A stretch of DNA of 64,000 nt from Enterovibrio gelatinilyticus (GTDB taxonomy: Bacteria > Pseudomonadota > Gammaproteobacteria > Enterobacterales > Vibrionaceae). Numbering within the stretch: position 1 is the first letter of the stretch; the number at the start of each line of letters is the position of its first letter. The stretch is from assembly GCF_028683095.1 (NCBI RefSeq), contig NZ_JAJUBC010000006.1, positions 62,001 through 126,000 on the forward strand. Reading direction: 5' to 3'. Below are positions 22,265-31,345 of this stretch, piece by piece. Position numbers and translations under genes: made by a program. Under the pieces are notes generated by a model. It was not told the DNA's origin. It did not search any database and saw only the letters and a list, made by a program, of their open reading frames with translations.

Positions 22265-22836
22265 TGCCGCAAACCTCTTCCATGAACGTATCACTAAGAG
22301 CCATGACCAAAGACGACCTCGATGTTGTTCGTCAATGGCGAAACGCCCCTGAAACCCGCGAGAAAATGTTCACGACCCACGAGATCAAGCCCCATGAACA
22401 TGCAACGTGGTTTGAACGCATACAGCACGACAATACGAAGCGCTTTTACGTGGTGAGTATTGAAGGTACAGATATCGGTATGGTGTCGTTCACAGACATT
22501 AATCAAGAAAGTGGACGCGCTGAATGGGGGTTCTACAAAGCCCCAAATGCGCGTGCAGGCGTTGGGCTTGTGATACTGCATGCTGCATTAAACCATGCCT
22601 TTAACACACTTAGTTTGCAGCAGGTTGATAGCCGCGTGTTAGCCATCAATCCCAAAGTGCTGCACTTGCACAACAAACTCGGTTTTACCCAACTTGGCGA
22701 AGCCATTGCGTACGACGCAGACGAGAACGCTATCCCTTACTTTGATTTCGCGTTAACCATCAACACTTGGCGTTTACGCGAGCCAAGCATCACACAACAA
22801 TGCCAATCCAACCCGCAGCAGAGCAAGACACTATGA
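22264..22836 (+). CDS. pseH: UDP-4-amino-sugar N-acetyltransferase PseH
   Basis: GNAT acetyltransferase, 190 aa, acetylating the 4-amino group made by PseC. Typical stretches are VSLRAMTKDDLDVVRQWRN, DIGMVSFTDINQESGRAEWG and ARAGVGLVILHAALNHAF (acetyl-CoA region), then HLHNKLGFTQ. The ATG at 22264 overlaps the pseG stop by one base (TAATG) and has GGAGG ten bases upstream; an ATG at 22282 is a weaker alternative. It overlaps pseI by four bases. Confidence 0.87.
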   Translation: MPQTSSMNVSLRAMTKDDLDVVRQWRNAPETREKMFTTHEIKPHEHATWFERIQHDNTKRFYVVSIEGTDIGMVSFTDINQESGRAEWGFYKAPNARAGVGLVILHAALNHAFNTLSLQQVDSRVLAINPKVLHLHNKLGFTQLGEAIAYDADENAIPYFDFALTINTWRLREPSITQQCQSNPQQSKTL

Positions 22837-23882
22837 CGCAATTCATTACGATTGATGGGCGCAAGATTGGCCCAGACCAAAAGCCTTACATCATTGCTGA
22901 AATGTCTGCGAACCATAATGGCTCACTGGAACGCGCCTTTCAAACCTTAGCCATGGCGAAACACGCTGGGGCAGATGCGGTAAAAATGCAGTCTTATACC
23001 GCCGATACCATTACCTTGAATTGCGACGCTGAAGAGTTTCAAATTCATGGCGGCCTGTGGGATGGGCGCTCACTGTATGATTTGTACCAAGAAGCCCATA
23101 CCCCATTCGATTGGCACAAACCGTTGTTTGATAAAGCACGTGAACTGGACATTACGCTGTTTTCCTCGCCATTCGATTTCACTGCCGTTGATCTGCTCGA
23201 AGATCTTAACGCGCCTGCCTATAAAATTGCCTCGTTCGAAGCTATCGACTTGCCGCTGATCCGTTACGTGGCGCAAACAGGCAAGCCAATGATCATTTCT
23301 ACGGGCATGGCAAACGATGAGGAAATCGCTGAAGCCGTTGATACCGCAAAAGACAATGGATGCCAAGAATTGGTGTTGCTACATTGCATCAGCGCCTACC
23401 CTGCACCTGCATCGCAAAGCCATTTACGCACCATTCCAGATTTAGCAGAACGTTTTGGTGTCATAGCAGGCCTTTCCGATCATACCCTCGGCACAACCGT
23501 GTCCGTCACGGCTGTTGCACTTGGCGCTTCAGTGATTGAAAAGCATGTCACTTTGAGTCGAAACGACCCAGGTCCTGATTCCACGTTCTCTTTAGAACCT
23601 GACGAACTCGCGACATTATGCCGAGATACAGAAACCGCATGGCAAGCGCTAGGCCAAGCAGGCTATCAACTCAAAGACGCCGAAAAGGGTAACAAGCAGT
23701 TTCGTCGCTCGCTGTATGTCAGCCAGCCAATGAAAGCAGGCGACACCTTCACCGTAGATAACGTGCGCAGTGTCAGACCCGGGTTTGGCTTAGCGCCGAA
23801 ATACTATGATGATGTTATTGGCAAAACAGCTAAAACGGACATTCCGTTCGGTACCGCGCTTAACTGGGATTTGATTGATTGA
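22833..23882 (+). CDS. pseI: Pseudaminic acid synthase PseI
   Basis: NeuB-family condensing enzyme, 349 aa, joining the hexose to phosphoenolpyruvate. It has PYIIAEMSANHNGSLERAF and ADAVKMQSYTADTITL at the N-terminus, IISTGMANDEEI, VIEKHVTLSRNDPGPDSTFS, and a C-terminal SAF-type antifreeze-like domain starting RRSLYVSQPMKAGDTF. The ATG at 22833 overlaps the pseH stop by four bases. It is the last pse gene before a hairpin terminator. Confidence 0.92.
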   Translation: MTQFITIDGRKIGPDQKPYIIAEMSANHNGSLERAFQTLAMAKHAGADAVKMQSYTADTITLNCDAEEFQIHGGLWDGRSLYDLYQEAHTPFDWHKPLFDKARELDITLFSSPFDFTAVDLLEDLNAPAYKIASFEAIDLPLIRYVAQTGKPMIISTGMANDEEIAEAVDTAKDNGCQELVLLHCISAYPAPASQSHLRTIPDLAERFGVIAGLSDHTLGTTVSVTAVALGASVIEKHVTLSRNDPGPDSTFSLEPDELATLCRDTETAWQALGQAGYQLKDAEKGNKQFRRSLYVSQPMKAGDTFTVDNVRSVRPGFGLAPKYYDDVIGKTAKTDIPFGTALNWDLID

Positions 23883-23908
23883 GACCCACACCATACATCA
23901 CTTAGCAA

Positions 23909-23932
23909 AAAGGCTTGCCGAAGCAAGCCTTT
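23909..23932. terminator. Bidirectional terminator between pseI and fdhC
   Basis: AAAGGCTTGC pairs with GCAAGCCTTT around CGAA. On the minus strand it is followed by TTTTT, a good terminator for the fdh operon; on the plus strand the T run is only three. Confidence 0.85.
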
Positions 23933-23981
23933 AACTCGTAACACGGTACATCAAGCATTACGACAACTTCGACCTAACGCT

Positions 23982-24983
23982 CTAGGCTTTTTGTTCATCC
24001 GTTGCCGATGTTTTCGTGGTTGACTCAGGTAAGTTCTGGACTTCTTCTAACCAAAGCTTGTGGTGCTGTTTCGCCCACGTTTCGTCGACATACCCTGTTG
24101 CCATGCCTTCAAGTGCACCTTCTGTACCGACTGTGCCGATATAGATGTGACCAAATGCGGCGGCCAGCAAACCCAAGGATGCGATGCCATGGATCACGTT
24201 GGCGATCTGCATGTCTGCGCGGGTTTGTCCAAAAATCGGAAAATCCATCACTAACCCAGTCACGCAAACCACTACGCCGACTGTTGCGAGCAACCAGAAC
24301 CAGATTTTTTCACCGCCATTACAAAATCCCGCATCAGGGTGCTTACCGTTAGGTAAAATCCCACCACCTTGCTTAAACCATTCAATGTCGACCTTATTGA
24401 TCATGTTGTTCTTGAACCATTTCACCAACATGCAAAGTAAGCCAAGAACGAACAAAGGCCCCAAGTAGTTATGCGATAGCTTCGCCGCGTAAATCAAGCT
24501 TCCCCAGATAGCATCTGGCGCAACAGGTTTAATGAAATGTCTACCGTACAAAAGAACAATGCCGGAGAACCCCAAGATCAAGAAATTGATCGCGGTAAAC
24601 CAGTGCATAGCACGTTCAAATGGTGTCCATCGCTTTACCTTCTTACCGGAACGCTTGTCTGACAGTTCGATACGTCCCGCCCAGAGGTAAAACAGCAGCA
24701 AACTTAACGCAGACGCCCCAATGAAAATCAACCCAATAGGACTTACCCATTGATTTCTCACTTCACGCCAACGCTGTCCATCAACATTGATTAGCTGACC
24801 GGCTTCCGAACCATTAGCAACCGTAAACCCCTTTTCTCCAGACCGTACTTCTCGCCAAAACTCTGGCCCAGCCAATTGCACCATCTCTTTCTGTGGATCG
24901 GCTTTCTCAGCGGTTTCCGCAAACGACATGGGCACAGTGAAGGCAGCAATCACCATCAGCATGGCGAGCAATGTTCTAAACAT
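23982..24983 (-). CDS. fdhC: Formate dehydrogenase cytochrome b556 (gamma) subunit
   Basis: Membrane diheme cytochrome b of the respiratory formate dehydrogenase, 333 aa. It has an N-terminal signal-like segment ending AAFTVPMSFA, a periplasmic region of about 60 residues, then about four membrane segments. Heme-ligand histidines are likely in RAMHWFTAINFLILGFSG and SHNYLGPLF and in the later IHGIASLG / FGHIYIG part. The ATG at 24983 (MFRTLLAML) has AGGAGGAG upstream; the frame is open further but without a ribosome site. It passes electrons from FdhB to the quinone pool and is the last gene of the operon. Confidence 0.9.
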   Translation of the reverse strand: MFRTLLAMLMVIAAFTVPMSFAETAEKADPQKEMVQLAGPEFWREVRSGEKGFTVANGSEAGQLINVDGQRWREVRNQWVSPIGLIFIGASALSLLLFYLWAGRIELSDKRSGKKVKRWTPFERAMHWFTAINFLILGFSGIVLLYGRHFIKPVAPDAIWGSLIYAAKLSHNYLGPLFVLGLLCMLVKWFKNNMINKVDIEWFKQGGGILPNGKHPDAGFCNGGEKIWFWLLATVGVVVCVTGLVMDFPIFGQTRADMQIANVIHGIASLGLLAAAFGHIYIGTVGTEGALEGMATGYVDETWAKQHHKLWLEEVQNLPESTTKTSATDEQKA

Positions 24984-25030
24984 ATCTCCTCCTCGTGCTG
25001 CTGGATATTTCCAGCAGCTTTCCATGCTCA

Positions 25031-25636
25031 TCAGCTTTTTGATGCGTCGTACGCAAGGTCGTTGCCGTTTGTCCAACCTGCACCTTTCGCGCCGCGTTCA
25101 ACCACACGCTGACGGAAAACAGCAGATATTTTCTCTGCGTCCCCCGCTAGCAATGCCTTGGTGGAACACATCTCTGCACAAAGAGGTAGTTTCCCTTCAG
25201 CAATGCGGTTAGCACCGTAAAGCTCTCGTTCTTTAGCAGAACCATCAGGTTCAGGACCGCCCGCACAGAAGGTACATTTATCCATTTTCCCACGCTCACC
25301 AAAGGCTGCGGTTTTCGGGAATTGAGGTGCACCAAATGGACAGGCAAACAAGCAATATCCGCAACCAATACAGGTTTCTTTGTTGTGCAGGACAATGCCA
25401 TCTTCGGTGCGATAAAAACAATCTGCCGGACATACCGCCATGCAAGGCGCATCGGCGCAATGCATGCAAGAGACAGAAATTGAGTTTTCGCCTTTTTCAC
25501 CGTCATTTAGTGTGACGACTCGACGACGTTGAATACCCCAGGTAACCACCTCGGAGTTCGCGTTACTACAAGCGGTGACACACCCATTGCACTCAATGCA
25601 GCGTTTGGTATCACACATAAATTTCATATCGGCCAT
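25031..25636 (-). CDS. fdhB: Formate dehydrogenase iron-sulfur (beta) subunit
   Basis: Ferredoxin-like subunit with four [4Fe-4S] clusters, 201 aa. The cysteine groups are CDTKRCIECNGCVTAC, CMHCADAPCMAVCPADC, CIGCGYCLFACPFG, and CTFC...CAEMC. GGGAG precedes the ATG at 25636. It carries electrons between FdhA and the cytochrome. It lacks the C-terminal membrane anchor found in E. coli FdnH, so it probably docks through FdhC. It is 15 bases from fdhA and 47 bases from fdhC. Confidence 0.93.
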   Translation of the reverse strand: MADMKFMCDTKRCIECNGCVTACSNANSEVVTWGIQRRRVVTLNDGEKGENSISVSCMHCADAPCMAVCPADCFYRTEDGIVLHNKETCIGCGYCLFACPFGAPQFPKTAAFGERGKMDKCTFCAGGPEPDGSAKERELYGANRIAEGKLPLCAEMCSTKALLAGDAEKISAVFRQRVVERGAKGAGWTNGNDLAYDASKS

Positions 25637-25651
25637 CGTGTATGCTCCCTA

Positions 25652-28507
25652 TTACGCTGGAATGATCTTACAAAGGGTAACCTTGGTTTCCTGCATGACA
25701 GTCACCGGGTCATAACCATAGGTGGTTGCCGTGTTAGCGGACTCACCAATCACAAACGGCTCTGCACCTTCAGGATACTTATCGAGCAAGCTTTCCCCTT
25801 GATACACACCACCAAAGTGGAACGGCATGAATGCCAATCCTGCGTAAACGCGTGGTGTGATCATGGCTTTGACCTTGACTCGGCCTTTGTCAGCCCCTTC
25901 AACCCATACATCTTGTCCATCAACAATGCCGAGGTTGTTAGCATCAACAATGTTGATCTCAACGAACATTTCTTGCTGGAGCACTGCCAACCAAGGATTT
26001 GAACGCGTTTCTTCACCCCCACCTTCATATTCGACCAAGCGGCCTGATGTCAGAATAATGGGGTAGTCTTTAGCCGCATCAATATCTTGAATAGACTTGT
26101 ACAAGGTAGGAAGACGATAAATATCGGCTTTGTCATCCCACGTTGCATACTCAGGAAGTAGGTCGCGACGAGGCGTGTAAAGCGGTTCACGGTGAAGTGG
26201 CACGCGGTCTGGGAATGTCCACACAATCGCTCGTGCTTTCGCGTTCCCGAAAGGCATACAACCATGATTGATGGCAACACGTTGAATACCGCCAGACAAA
26301 TCGGTTTTCCAGTTTTTACCTTCAGCAACCACCTTCTCTTCAGCGGTCAAATCATCCCACCAGCCAAGTTGCTTGAGCATCTTATCGGTAAATTCTGGGT
26401 AACCGTCTTCAAGCTCACACCCTTTTGAATAGCTGTCGACAGCCAATAGGCTCTTACCTTCGTATTCCACACCAAAGCGCGCTCGAAAGTTACCGCCACC
26501 TCGAGCCACTTCTTTCGACGTATCGTAAAGAATATGTGTACCTGGGTGTTTCATTTCTGGCGTTCCCCAGCATGGCCAAGGCAGGCCATAGGTTTCACCG
26601 TTAACAGGGCCGCCCTGCGCTTCAAGTGTTGTGGTATTGAAGGTATGCCAATTTTTCTGGTGCTCTTTAATACGCTCCGGACTTTGGCCTGTATAACCTA
26701 TAGTCCACATGCCCTTGTTGAACTCTCGAGTGATGTCTTCAACAACAGGCTCATCGTTTTTCACCTCAATGTTTTTAAACAATTGATCTGAAAAACCGAG
26801 CTTTTTCGATAGCAAGTACATGATGGTGTGATCGGGTTTAGAGTCGAACAGCGGTTCAATCACCTTGTCACGCCACTGCAAAGAGCGGTTAGAGGCAGTC
26901 ACCGACCCAGTCGTTTCAAACTGTGTCGTTGCGGGGAGCAAATAGACGCCATTCTGACGATTGTTCATGACCGCAGCCACGGTTGGATAAGGGTCGACGA
27001 TGACCATCAAATCCAATTTTTCCATCGCCTTACGCATTTCTGGTCCACGAGTCTGCGAGTTAACCGCATGCCCCCAGTAGAACATGGCGCGAATATTCGA
27101 TTTCTGCGCGATCTTATCTTTGTCTTCCAGTACGCCATCTATCCAGCGAGACACAGGAATACCATTGCTGTTGATCGGTTTTGAACCGTTATATTCTGCA
27201 GGGTCAAAACGGTCTTGGACCCACTGATGATCAACGTCCCACACTTTCGACCAATGTTTCCATGCGCCATCAGAAAGACCGTAATAGCCTGGCAATGTAT
27301 GAGAAAGCACGCCTAAATCAGTCGCGCCCTGCACGTTATCGTGACCGCGGAAGATATTCGCACCCCCACCAGACTTACCGATGTTACCCAGAGCTAATTC
27401 GAGCACACAGTAGGCGCGAGTATTGTTGTTCCCTGTGGTGTGCTGAGTCCCCCCCATACACCAAACCACACAACCGGGTCTGTTATCCGCGAGAATTTTC
27501 GCCGCCTGATACATATCATCGCGACCAACACCAGAGACACGCTCCACTTCTTCTGGCGGCCACTTGGCCACCTCCTCGCGAATCTCGTCGAGACCGAAAA
27601 CACGCTGATGAATGTATTCTTTATCTTCCCAGCCGTTATCAAAAATATGCCACAACAAGCCCCAGATGAAGGCAATGTCAGTACCCGGACGCAATGAGAC
27701 GTAATGGTCCCCTTTTGCAGCGGTGCGCGTGCGACGCGGATCAGCAACAACGATCTTACAACCGTTCTTCTCTTTCGCTATCAAGATATGCTGCATGGCG
27801 ACAGGGTGAGCTTCCGCAGGGTTAGAGCCAACAAAGAGCATCGACTTACAGTTATGCATGTCGTTAAAGGAGTTGGTCATGGCCCCGTAGCCCCACGTAT
27901 TGGCTACCCCTGCCACTGTCGTGGAGTGACAAATTCGCGCTTGGTGGTCGACGTTGTTCGTGCCCCAAAGCGATGCCATTTTACGGAACATATAGGCTTG
28001 TTCATTGCTGTGCTTTGCAGATCCTAAGAAGTAGACCGCATCAGGGCCCGACTGCTCACGGATATCCAGCACTTGGTCACCGATTTCATTCAGTGCGGTG
28101 TCCCAGCTGATCTTTTGCCATTTGCCATCGACCAGTTTCATTGGGTATTTCAAGCGGCGTTCGCCATGACCATGTTCACGAAGAGCCGCCCCTTTGGCGC
28201 AATGTCCACCGAGGTTAAACGGGTGGTCAAACGCAGGCTCTTGCCCGGTCCACACTCCATCTTGCACTTCAGCATATACACCGCAGCCCACAGAGCAGTG
28301 TGAACAAATGGTTCGTTTTTGCTCAACCGGTTTACTTGGGTCAGCATCCTTTGCTGCCACTTTTTTCATCATACCCGGTGCAAACATGCCTGCTGCGGCG
28401 ATACCACCTGCAGTCGCCAAAGACGTGTTACGCATAAATGTACGGCGCGACACACCCAGCTGCTTTTCATCCTTGATGACCGAATCAGAGCGTTTGGTTA
28501 GTTTCAT
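25652..28507 (-). CDS. fdhA: Formate dehydrogenase catalytic (alpha) subunit, Cys-type, Tat-exported
   Basis: Molybdopterin (Mo/W-bisMGD) oxidoreductase, 951 aa, oxidising formate in the periplasm. The Tat motif is SRRTFMR (about residues 20-26). The [4Fe-4S] cysteines are C68, C71, C75 and C103. The metal ligand position in HQARICHSTTV is an ordinary cysteine codon (TGT), about C193, not selenocysteine. The start is the ATG at 28507 (MKLTKRSD) with GGAG seven bases upstream; a TTG two codons earlier is unlikely. The whole frame is open with no internal stop. Neighbouring tupABC makes tungsten as metal plausible, but that is inference. Confidence 0.95.
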   Translation of the reverse strand: MKLTKRSDSVIKDEKQLGVSRRTFMRNTSLATAGGIAAAGMFAPGMMKKVAAKDADPSKPVEQKRTICSHCSVGCGVYAEVQDGVWTGQEPAFDHPFNLGGHCAKGAALREHGHGERRLKYPMKLVDGKWQKISWDTALNEIGDQVLDIREQSGPDAVYFLGSAKHSNEQAYMFRKMASLWGTNNVDHQARICHSTTVAGVANTWGYGAMTNSFNDMHNCKSMLFVGSNPAEAHPVAMQHILIAKEKNGCKIVVADPRRTRTAAKGDHYVSLRPGTDIAFIWGLLWHIFDNGWEDKEYIHQRVFGLDEIREEVAKWPPEEVERVSGVGRDDMYQAAKILADNRPGCVVWCMGGTQHTTGNNNTRAYCVLELALGNIGKSGGGANIFRGHDNVQGATDLGVLSHTLPGYYGLSDGAWKHWSKVWDVDHQWVQDRFDPAEYNGSKPINSNGIPVSRWIDGVLEDKDKIAQKSNIRAMFYWGHAVNSQTRGPEMRKAMEKLDLMVIVDPYPTVAAVMNNRQNGVYLLPATTQFETTGSVTASNRSLQWRDKVIEPLFDSKPDHTIMYLLSKKLGFSDQLFKNIEVKNDEPVVEDITREFNKGMWTIGYTGQSPERIKEHQKNWHTFNTTTLEAQGGPVNGETYGLPWPCWGTPEMKHPGTHILYDTSKEVARGGGNFRARFGVEYEGKSLLAVDSYSKGCELEDGYPEFTDKMLKQLGWWDDLTAEEKVVAEGKNWKTDLSGGIQRVAINHGCMPFGNAKARAIVWTFPDRVPLHREPLYTPRRDLLPEYATWDDKADIYRLPTLYKSIQDIDAAKDYPIILTSGRLVEYEGGGEETRSNPWLAVLQQEMFVEINIVDANNLGIVDGQDVWVEGADKGRVKVKAMITPRVYAGLAFMPFHFGGVYQGESLLDKYPEGAEPFVIGESANTATTYGYDPVTVMQETKVTLCKIIPA

Positions 28508-28532
28508 TGTCAAACTCCATCTTCACGCTGGG

Positions 28533-28742
28533 TTATAGAGAATCGTAGTAATCGCGAATATGTTGGGTTTCGCGATAACCTGATGCGTTCTTCTGCTCCG
28601 GTGCTTTCACCACGCTCTCTGCTTGAGCGGGTGTTGTTGCAACCGTTGCCACAGCACCCGCTGCGGCAGCCACACCTAGACCGGTCAGAAACTGACGCCG
28701 ATTGGTGTTCTGCAGCTCTGTATCTTTTTGCTTTTCAGACAT
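28533..28742 (-). CDS. Formate dehydrogenase accessory small Tat-signal protein
   Basis: A 69-aa protein of the formate dehydrogenase region Tat-target family. It has the twin-arginine motif NRRQFLTG, a hydrophobic Ala-rich segment and a short mature tail with YRETQHIRDYYDSL. AAGGAG lies six bases before the ATG at 28742. It lies 25 bases before fdhA and is co-transcribed with it. Its role is unknown; it could be a small structural or maturation partner exported with FdhA. Confidence 0.82.
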   Translation of the reverse strand: MSEKQKDTELQNTNRRQFLTGLGVAAAAGAVATVATTPAQAESVVKAPEQKNASGYRETQHIRDYYDSL

Positions 28743-28791
28743 TGCTAGCTCCTTATTCTTTTTATGCCACGTCAGGTTGATGTAGGGCGTA

Positions 28792-29403
28792 TCACCATGG
28801 ACGTTGGGTAAAGCGAGTTTTTTCAATCATGAGAAATCGTTGTGCAAGCTCAGCGACAGCGGCATAAAACACCGATGCGTGAGCACGTTTCGTGTCTTCA
28901 CACAGCCTTTCAAACCACGCAGCTATGTGTCGGTTAAAGAAATAAGCTTGTTCTGCTTCATTCGCTTCTTCCACCAGCATTGCCATCACTTCAAGCAACG
29001 CAGCAAAATGATCTTCAGGCTCTTTTGTCCCATCTTGGCGCTCGTACCCAAGTCGACGGAGATCTTCACGAAGCAACGCCAATGGCAGCTCCATTAACGA
29101 ACCCGTTAAATACCAAGAGCCAAAAGGCACCACCTCACCGCGACCAACACCGATAAACATCAATTGATATTCATCGGCGGCTTGAGTGGGAGTCGTATTA
29201 CTCGCGGTGAGCTTCAGCACCGACCAAGCCGCTGCCATCCCGGCAGGCTGCTCATCCCCTTCTGTTTCCAGTGTGGATAACCAATCCAGTGACTGTTCAT
29301 CGGGTGCCTGTCGAAATAAATGCGCCAACAGGCCGTAGATGCTTTGGCGGATTTGATTGTCTTCGTTCGTCACGTCTTCGATTGCGATATCTTGCATGGC
29401 CAT
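28792..29403 (-). CDS. TorD/DmsD-family molybdoenzyme chaperone
   Basis: All-helical cytoplasmic chaperone of the TorD family, 203 aa. Seen: IRQSIYGLLAHLFRQAPDE, the EYQLMFIGVGRGEVVPFGSWYLTG core stretch and LGYERQDGTKEPEDHFAALLEVMA. GGAGG lies five bases before the ATG at 29403. It probably binds the Tat signal of FdhA until cofactor insertion is done. It is nine bases after the 577-aa Fe-S protein gene and 49 bases before the small Tat protein. Confidence 0.88.
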   Translation of the reverse strand: MAMQDIAIEDVTNEDNQIRQSIYGLLAHLFRQAPDEQSLDWLSTLETEGDEQPAGMAAAWSVLKLTASNTTPTQAADEYQLMFIGVGRGEVVPFGSWYLTGSLMELPLALLREDLRRLGYERQDGTKEPEDHFAALLEVMAMLVEEANEAEQAYFFNRHIAAWFERLCEDTKRAHASVFYAAVAELAQRFLMIEKTRFTQRPW

Positions 29404-29412
29404 ATCCGCCTC

Positions 29413-31146
29413 CTACACCTTCATCTGATTGTCTGGGTTATCAATCATGTCGGAGACGATGTCGCGCACACGACAGTCTTCACACATCGACAAGCGTTTG
29501 ATGGCGTCGTCTTGGAAATGGCTGTGATTTCGTAATTTCTCAATGAGCATGTTAACCATAGAAACTGGGGCGAAAGGCTTACCACAACTGACACACTCAG
29601 CCGCCGGTTCTTCATGAATGATTTGACGTTGCTGACGCTCGTCAGCATCCCAGTTGTAGTTAGGGACCAACGAAATCACCGACTCAGGGCAGGCTTTCTC
29701 GCATAACCCGCACTGCACACAATCTTGTTCTCTAAACGTCATTCCTGGGCGATCTCCCATAGATTGCAGAGCATCGGTCGGGCACACCGCGACGCAGCCC
29801 ATACACAATGTGCAATCAGAGGTGGCAATCTCAATACGTCCATACGGAGCGCCATTTGGTACTGCGCTGACGGTTGATGTCATGACGATATTGGACGCAA
29901 GAAGATCGAGCGCTTGGGCTAACTTTTCTCGCTTAGTGCCAAGCAGCTTTGCTTCATGCTCAAGTAACACGTCATCAAAGAGGTGCTGCTGAGTGAGGGA
30001 CGCAAGAGGGGTAATTGAAATACGCTCTTCGGCGTGATTTAACGCATGAAGAAACGTAACCGCATTCGCCACCTCTTGTACTAACACTGCCTCCGTTTTA
30101 GCGGGGAGCAATGGAGAGGTTGCGAGCACTACCTGAGATGCACCATACGCCAGTGCGCTAAACCAAGTATCAATCCCGACAGAGGCTAGTTCTTCCAAGC
30201 GAACAGGAATAACGCGGCTTGGCAACTCTGCCAATTGCTGAGCAAGCTCCGTTTCAGAGGCTTCTGCGTAAAACAAAATAACGGGGGATTTTCCGCCTTG
30301 CTCACGGTATTGAGAGATGAGCTGGAAAACGAAATGTTGCGTGTTATCAGGATCGGGTAACGCGTAGCTGATGGCTTCTGTTGGGCATGCAGTCGCACAA
30401 GAGCCCATTCCCTGACAGAGATAAGGATTAATGGTGATCGCTTGCTCTACCGAGCTCAATGCATCGGCAGGGCATGCCTCGATACAGCGCGTACATCCTT
30501 CAAGGCCACGAGCCGAATGGGCACATCGTTCTGTGTCCAAGCGAAAAAATTTAGGCTTATCGAATGTGCCAGTCATGTCCGCCAAGGCGTCACACGCATC
30601 AGCGACACTCACTAGACCACGCCCCACAGCATAGTAACCAAGCGGCGGCAATTCTGCAGGATGGAAACCGTTCATTGATAGGTCGATAACCACATCAAAT
30701 TGCGGTTTACCTTTCGCAATATTGGCGAGGTTTTGCTTCATCATTGTGTGTGTAATCAACACATCAAATGCCCCCAAAAAGCCGCTAATCTCGGCCTCTC
30801 GCGCATAGAAAAATGCCATACCTTCGGGCAGTTCAGGAGATGTGTCGTCGGTACAGACCAGCACCAAGTTGTCCGCGACTTGATCGATATTCCCCAGAGA
30901 AACTGAGTTAACGTGCACTTGATTGGCAAATGCAGCCACATCAACACCATCACCAATAACCAAGGCTAAACCTCGGCTTGCAAAAGTGACCGTTGGTGGA
31001 ATCAAATTCCCCAACGTTACCGTCGCGGTCAGTGCATGTTGCCTAGCACGGCCATCTGCGTCCGTTGTTATTTCAACGAGTTGATTCAATGTTGTTATAT
31101 TGTTTTTTGTCGACATTGTCTTCTTTGCCATCGTCTCGAATGCCAT
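29413..31146 (-). CDS. Multi-cluster 4Fe-4S ferredoxin-like protein of the fdh operon
   Basis: A 577-aa cytoplasmic protein with at least four ferredoxin-type cysteine groups: CTRCIEACPADA, CQGMGSCATACPTEA, CTLCMGCVAVCPTDA and CVQCGLCEKACPESV. A further CVSCGKPF and CEDCRVRD lie near the C-terminus. There is no signal peptide or membrane segment. It is the first gene of the main fdh operon. It may transfer electrons during FDH maturation or link formate oxidation to cytoplasmic carriers; neither is shown. The start is uncertain: ATGs at 31146, 31131 and 31116 are all in frame with weak ribosome sites. Confidence 0.85.
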   Translation of the reverse strand: MAFETMAKKTMSTKNNITTLNQLVEITTDADGRARQHALTATVTLGNLIPPTVTFASRGLALVIGDGVDVAAFANQVHVNSVSLGNIDQVADNLVLVCTDDTSPELPEGMAFFYAREAEISGFLGAFDVLITHTMMKQNLANIAKGKPQFDVVIDLSMNGFHPAELPPLGYYAVGRGLVSVADACDALADMTGTFDKPKFFRLDTERCAHSARGLEGCTRCIEACPADALSSVEQAITINPYLCQGMGSCATACPTEAISYALPDPDNTQHFVFQLISQYREQGGKSPVILFYAEASETELAQQLAELPSRVIPVRLEELASVGIDTWFSALAYGASQVVLATSPLLPAKTEAVLVQEVANAVTFLHALNHAEERISITPLASLTQQHLFDDVLLEHEAKLLGTKREKLAQALDLLASNIVMTSTVSAVPNGAPYGRIEIATSDCTLCMGCVAVCPTDALQSMGDRPGMTFREQDCVQCGLCEKACPESVISLVPNYNWDADERQQRQIIHEEPAAECVSCGKPFAPVSMVNMLIEKLRNHSHFQDDAIKRLSMCEDCRVRDIVSDMIDNPDNQMKV

Positions 31147-31298
31147 GGTAACTAACCGTCCTGGTTAGCACCTCGTGGACTGATTTCCTACATCGGCGTT
31201 ATCAATGCGTTTTGATTAACTCAAGGCCATTGCCAATGTGGTAAGGCGTTGTCAGACAAGGGGTTAGCATATCCTTTGCCTGTGACCTCATTGATAGA

Positions 31299-31313
31299 GC
31301 AAGTAGTGAACCA
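31299..31313 (-). promoter_or_regulatory. Sigma-54 (-24/-12) promoter of the main fdh operon
   Basis: On the minus strand TGGTTCACTACTTGC followed by T. It has GG and GC at exactly the -24/-12 spacing and matches TGG...TTGCT of the consensus. Predicted transcript start is near 31287, leaving a leader of about 140 bases before the gene at 31146. Three palindromic sites lie upstream. Confidence 0.7.
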
Positions 31314-31345
31314 GTTTTGAAGGAAATAAAATGACGAATAAGGAG

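Noticed and set aside
27925-27935. Selenocysteine codon in fdhA
   Set aside because: The codon at the metal-ligand site is TGT and the whole frame has no in-frame TGA.
31212-31224. FNR-like box TTGATTAACTCAA upstream of the fdh operon
   Set aside because: One base shorter than the FNR consensus spacing, and it lies downstream of the predicted transcript start.
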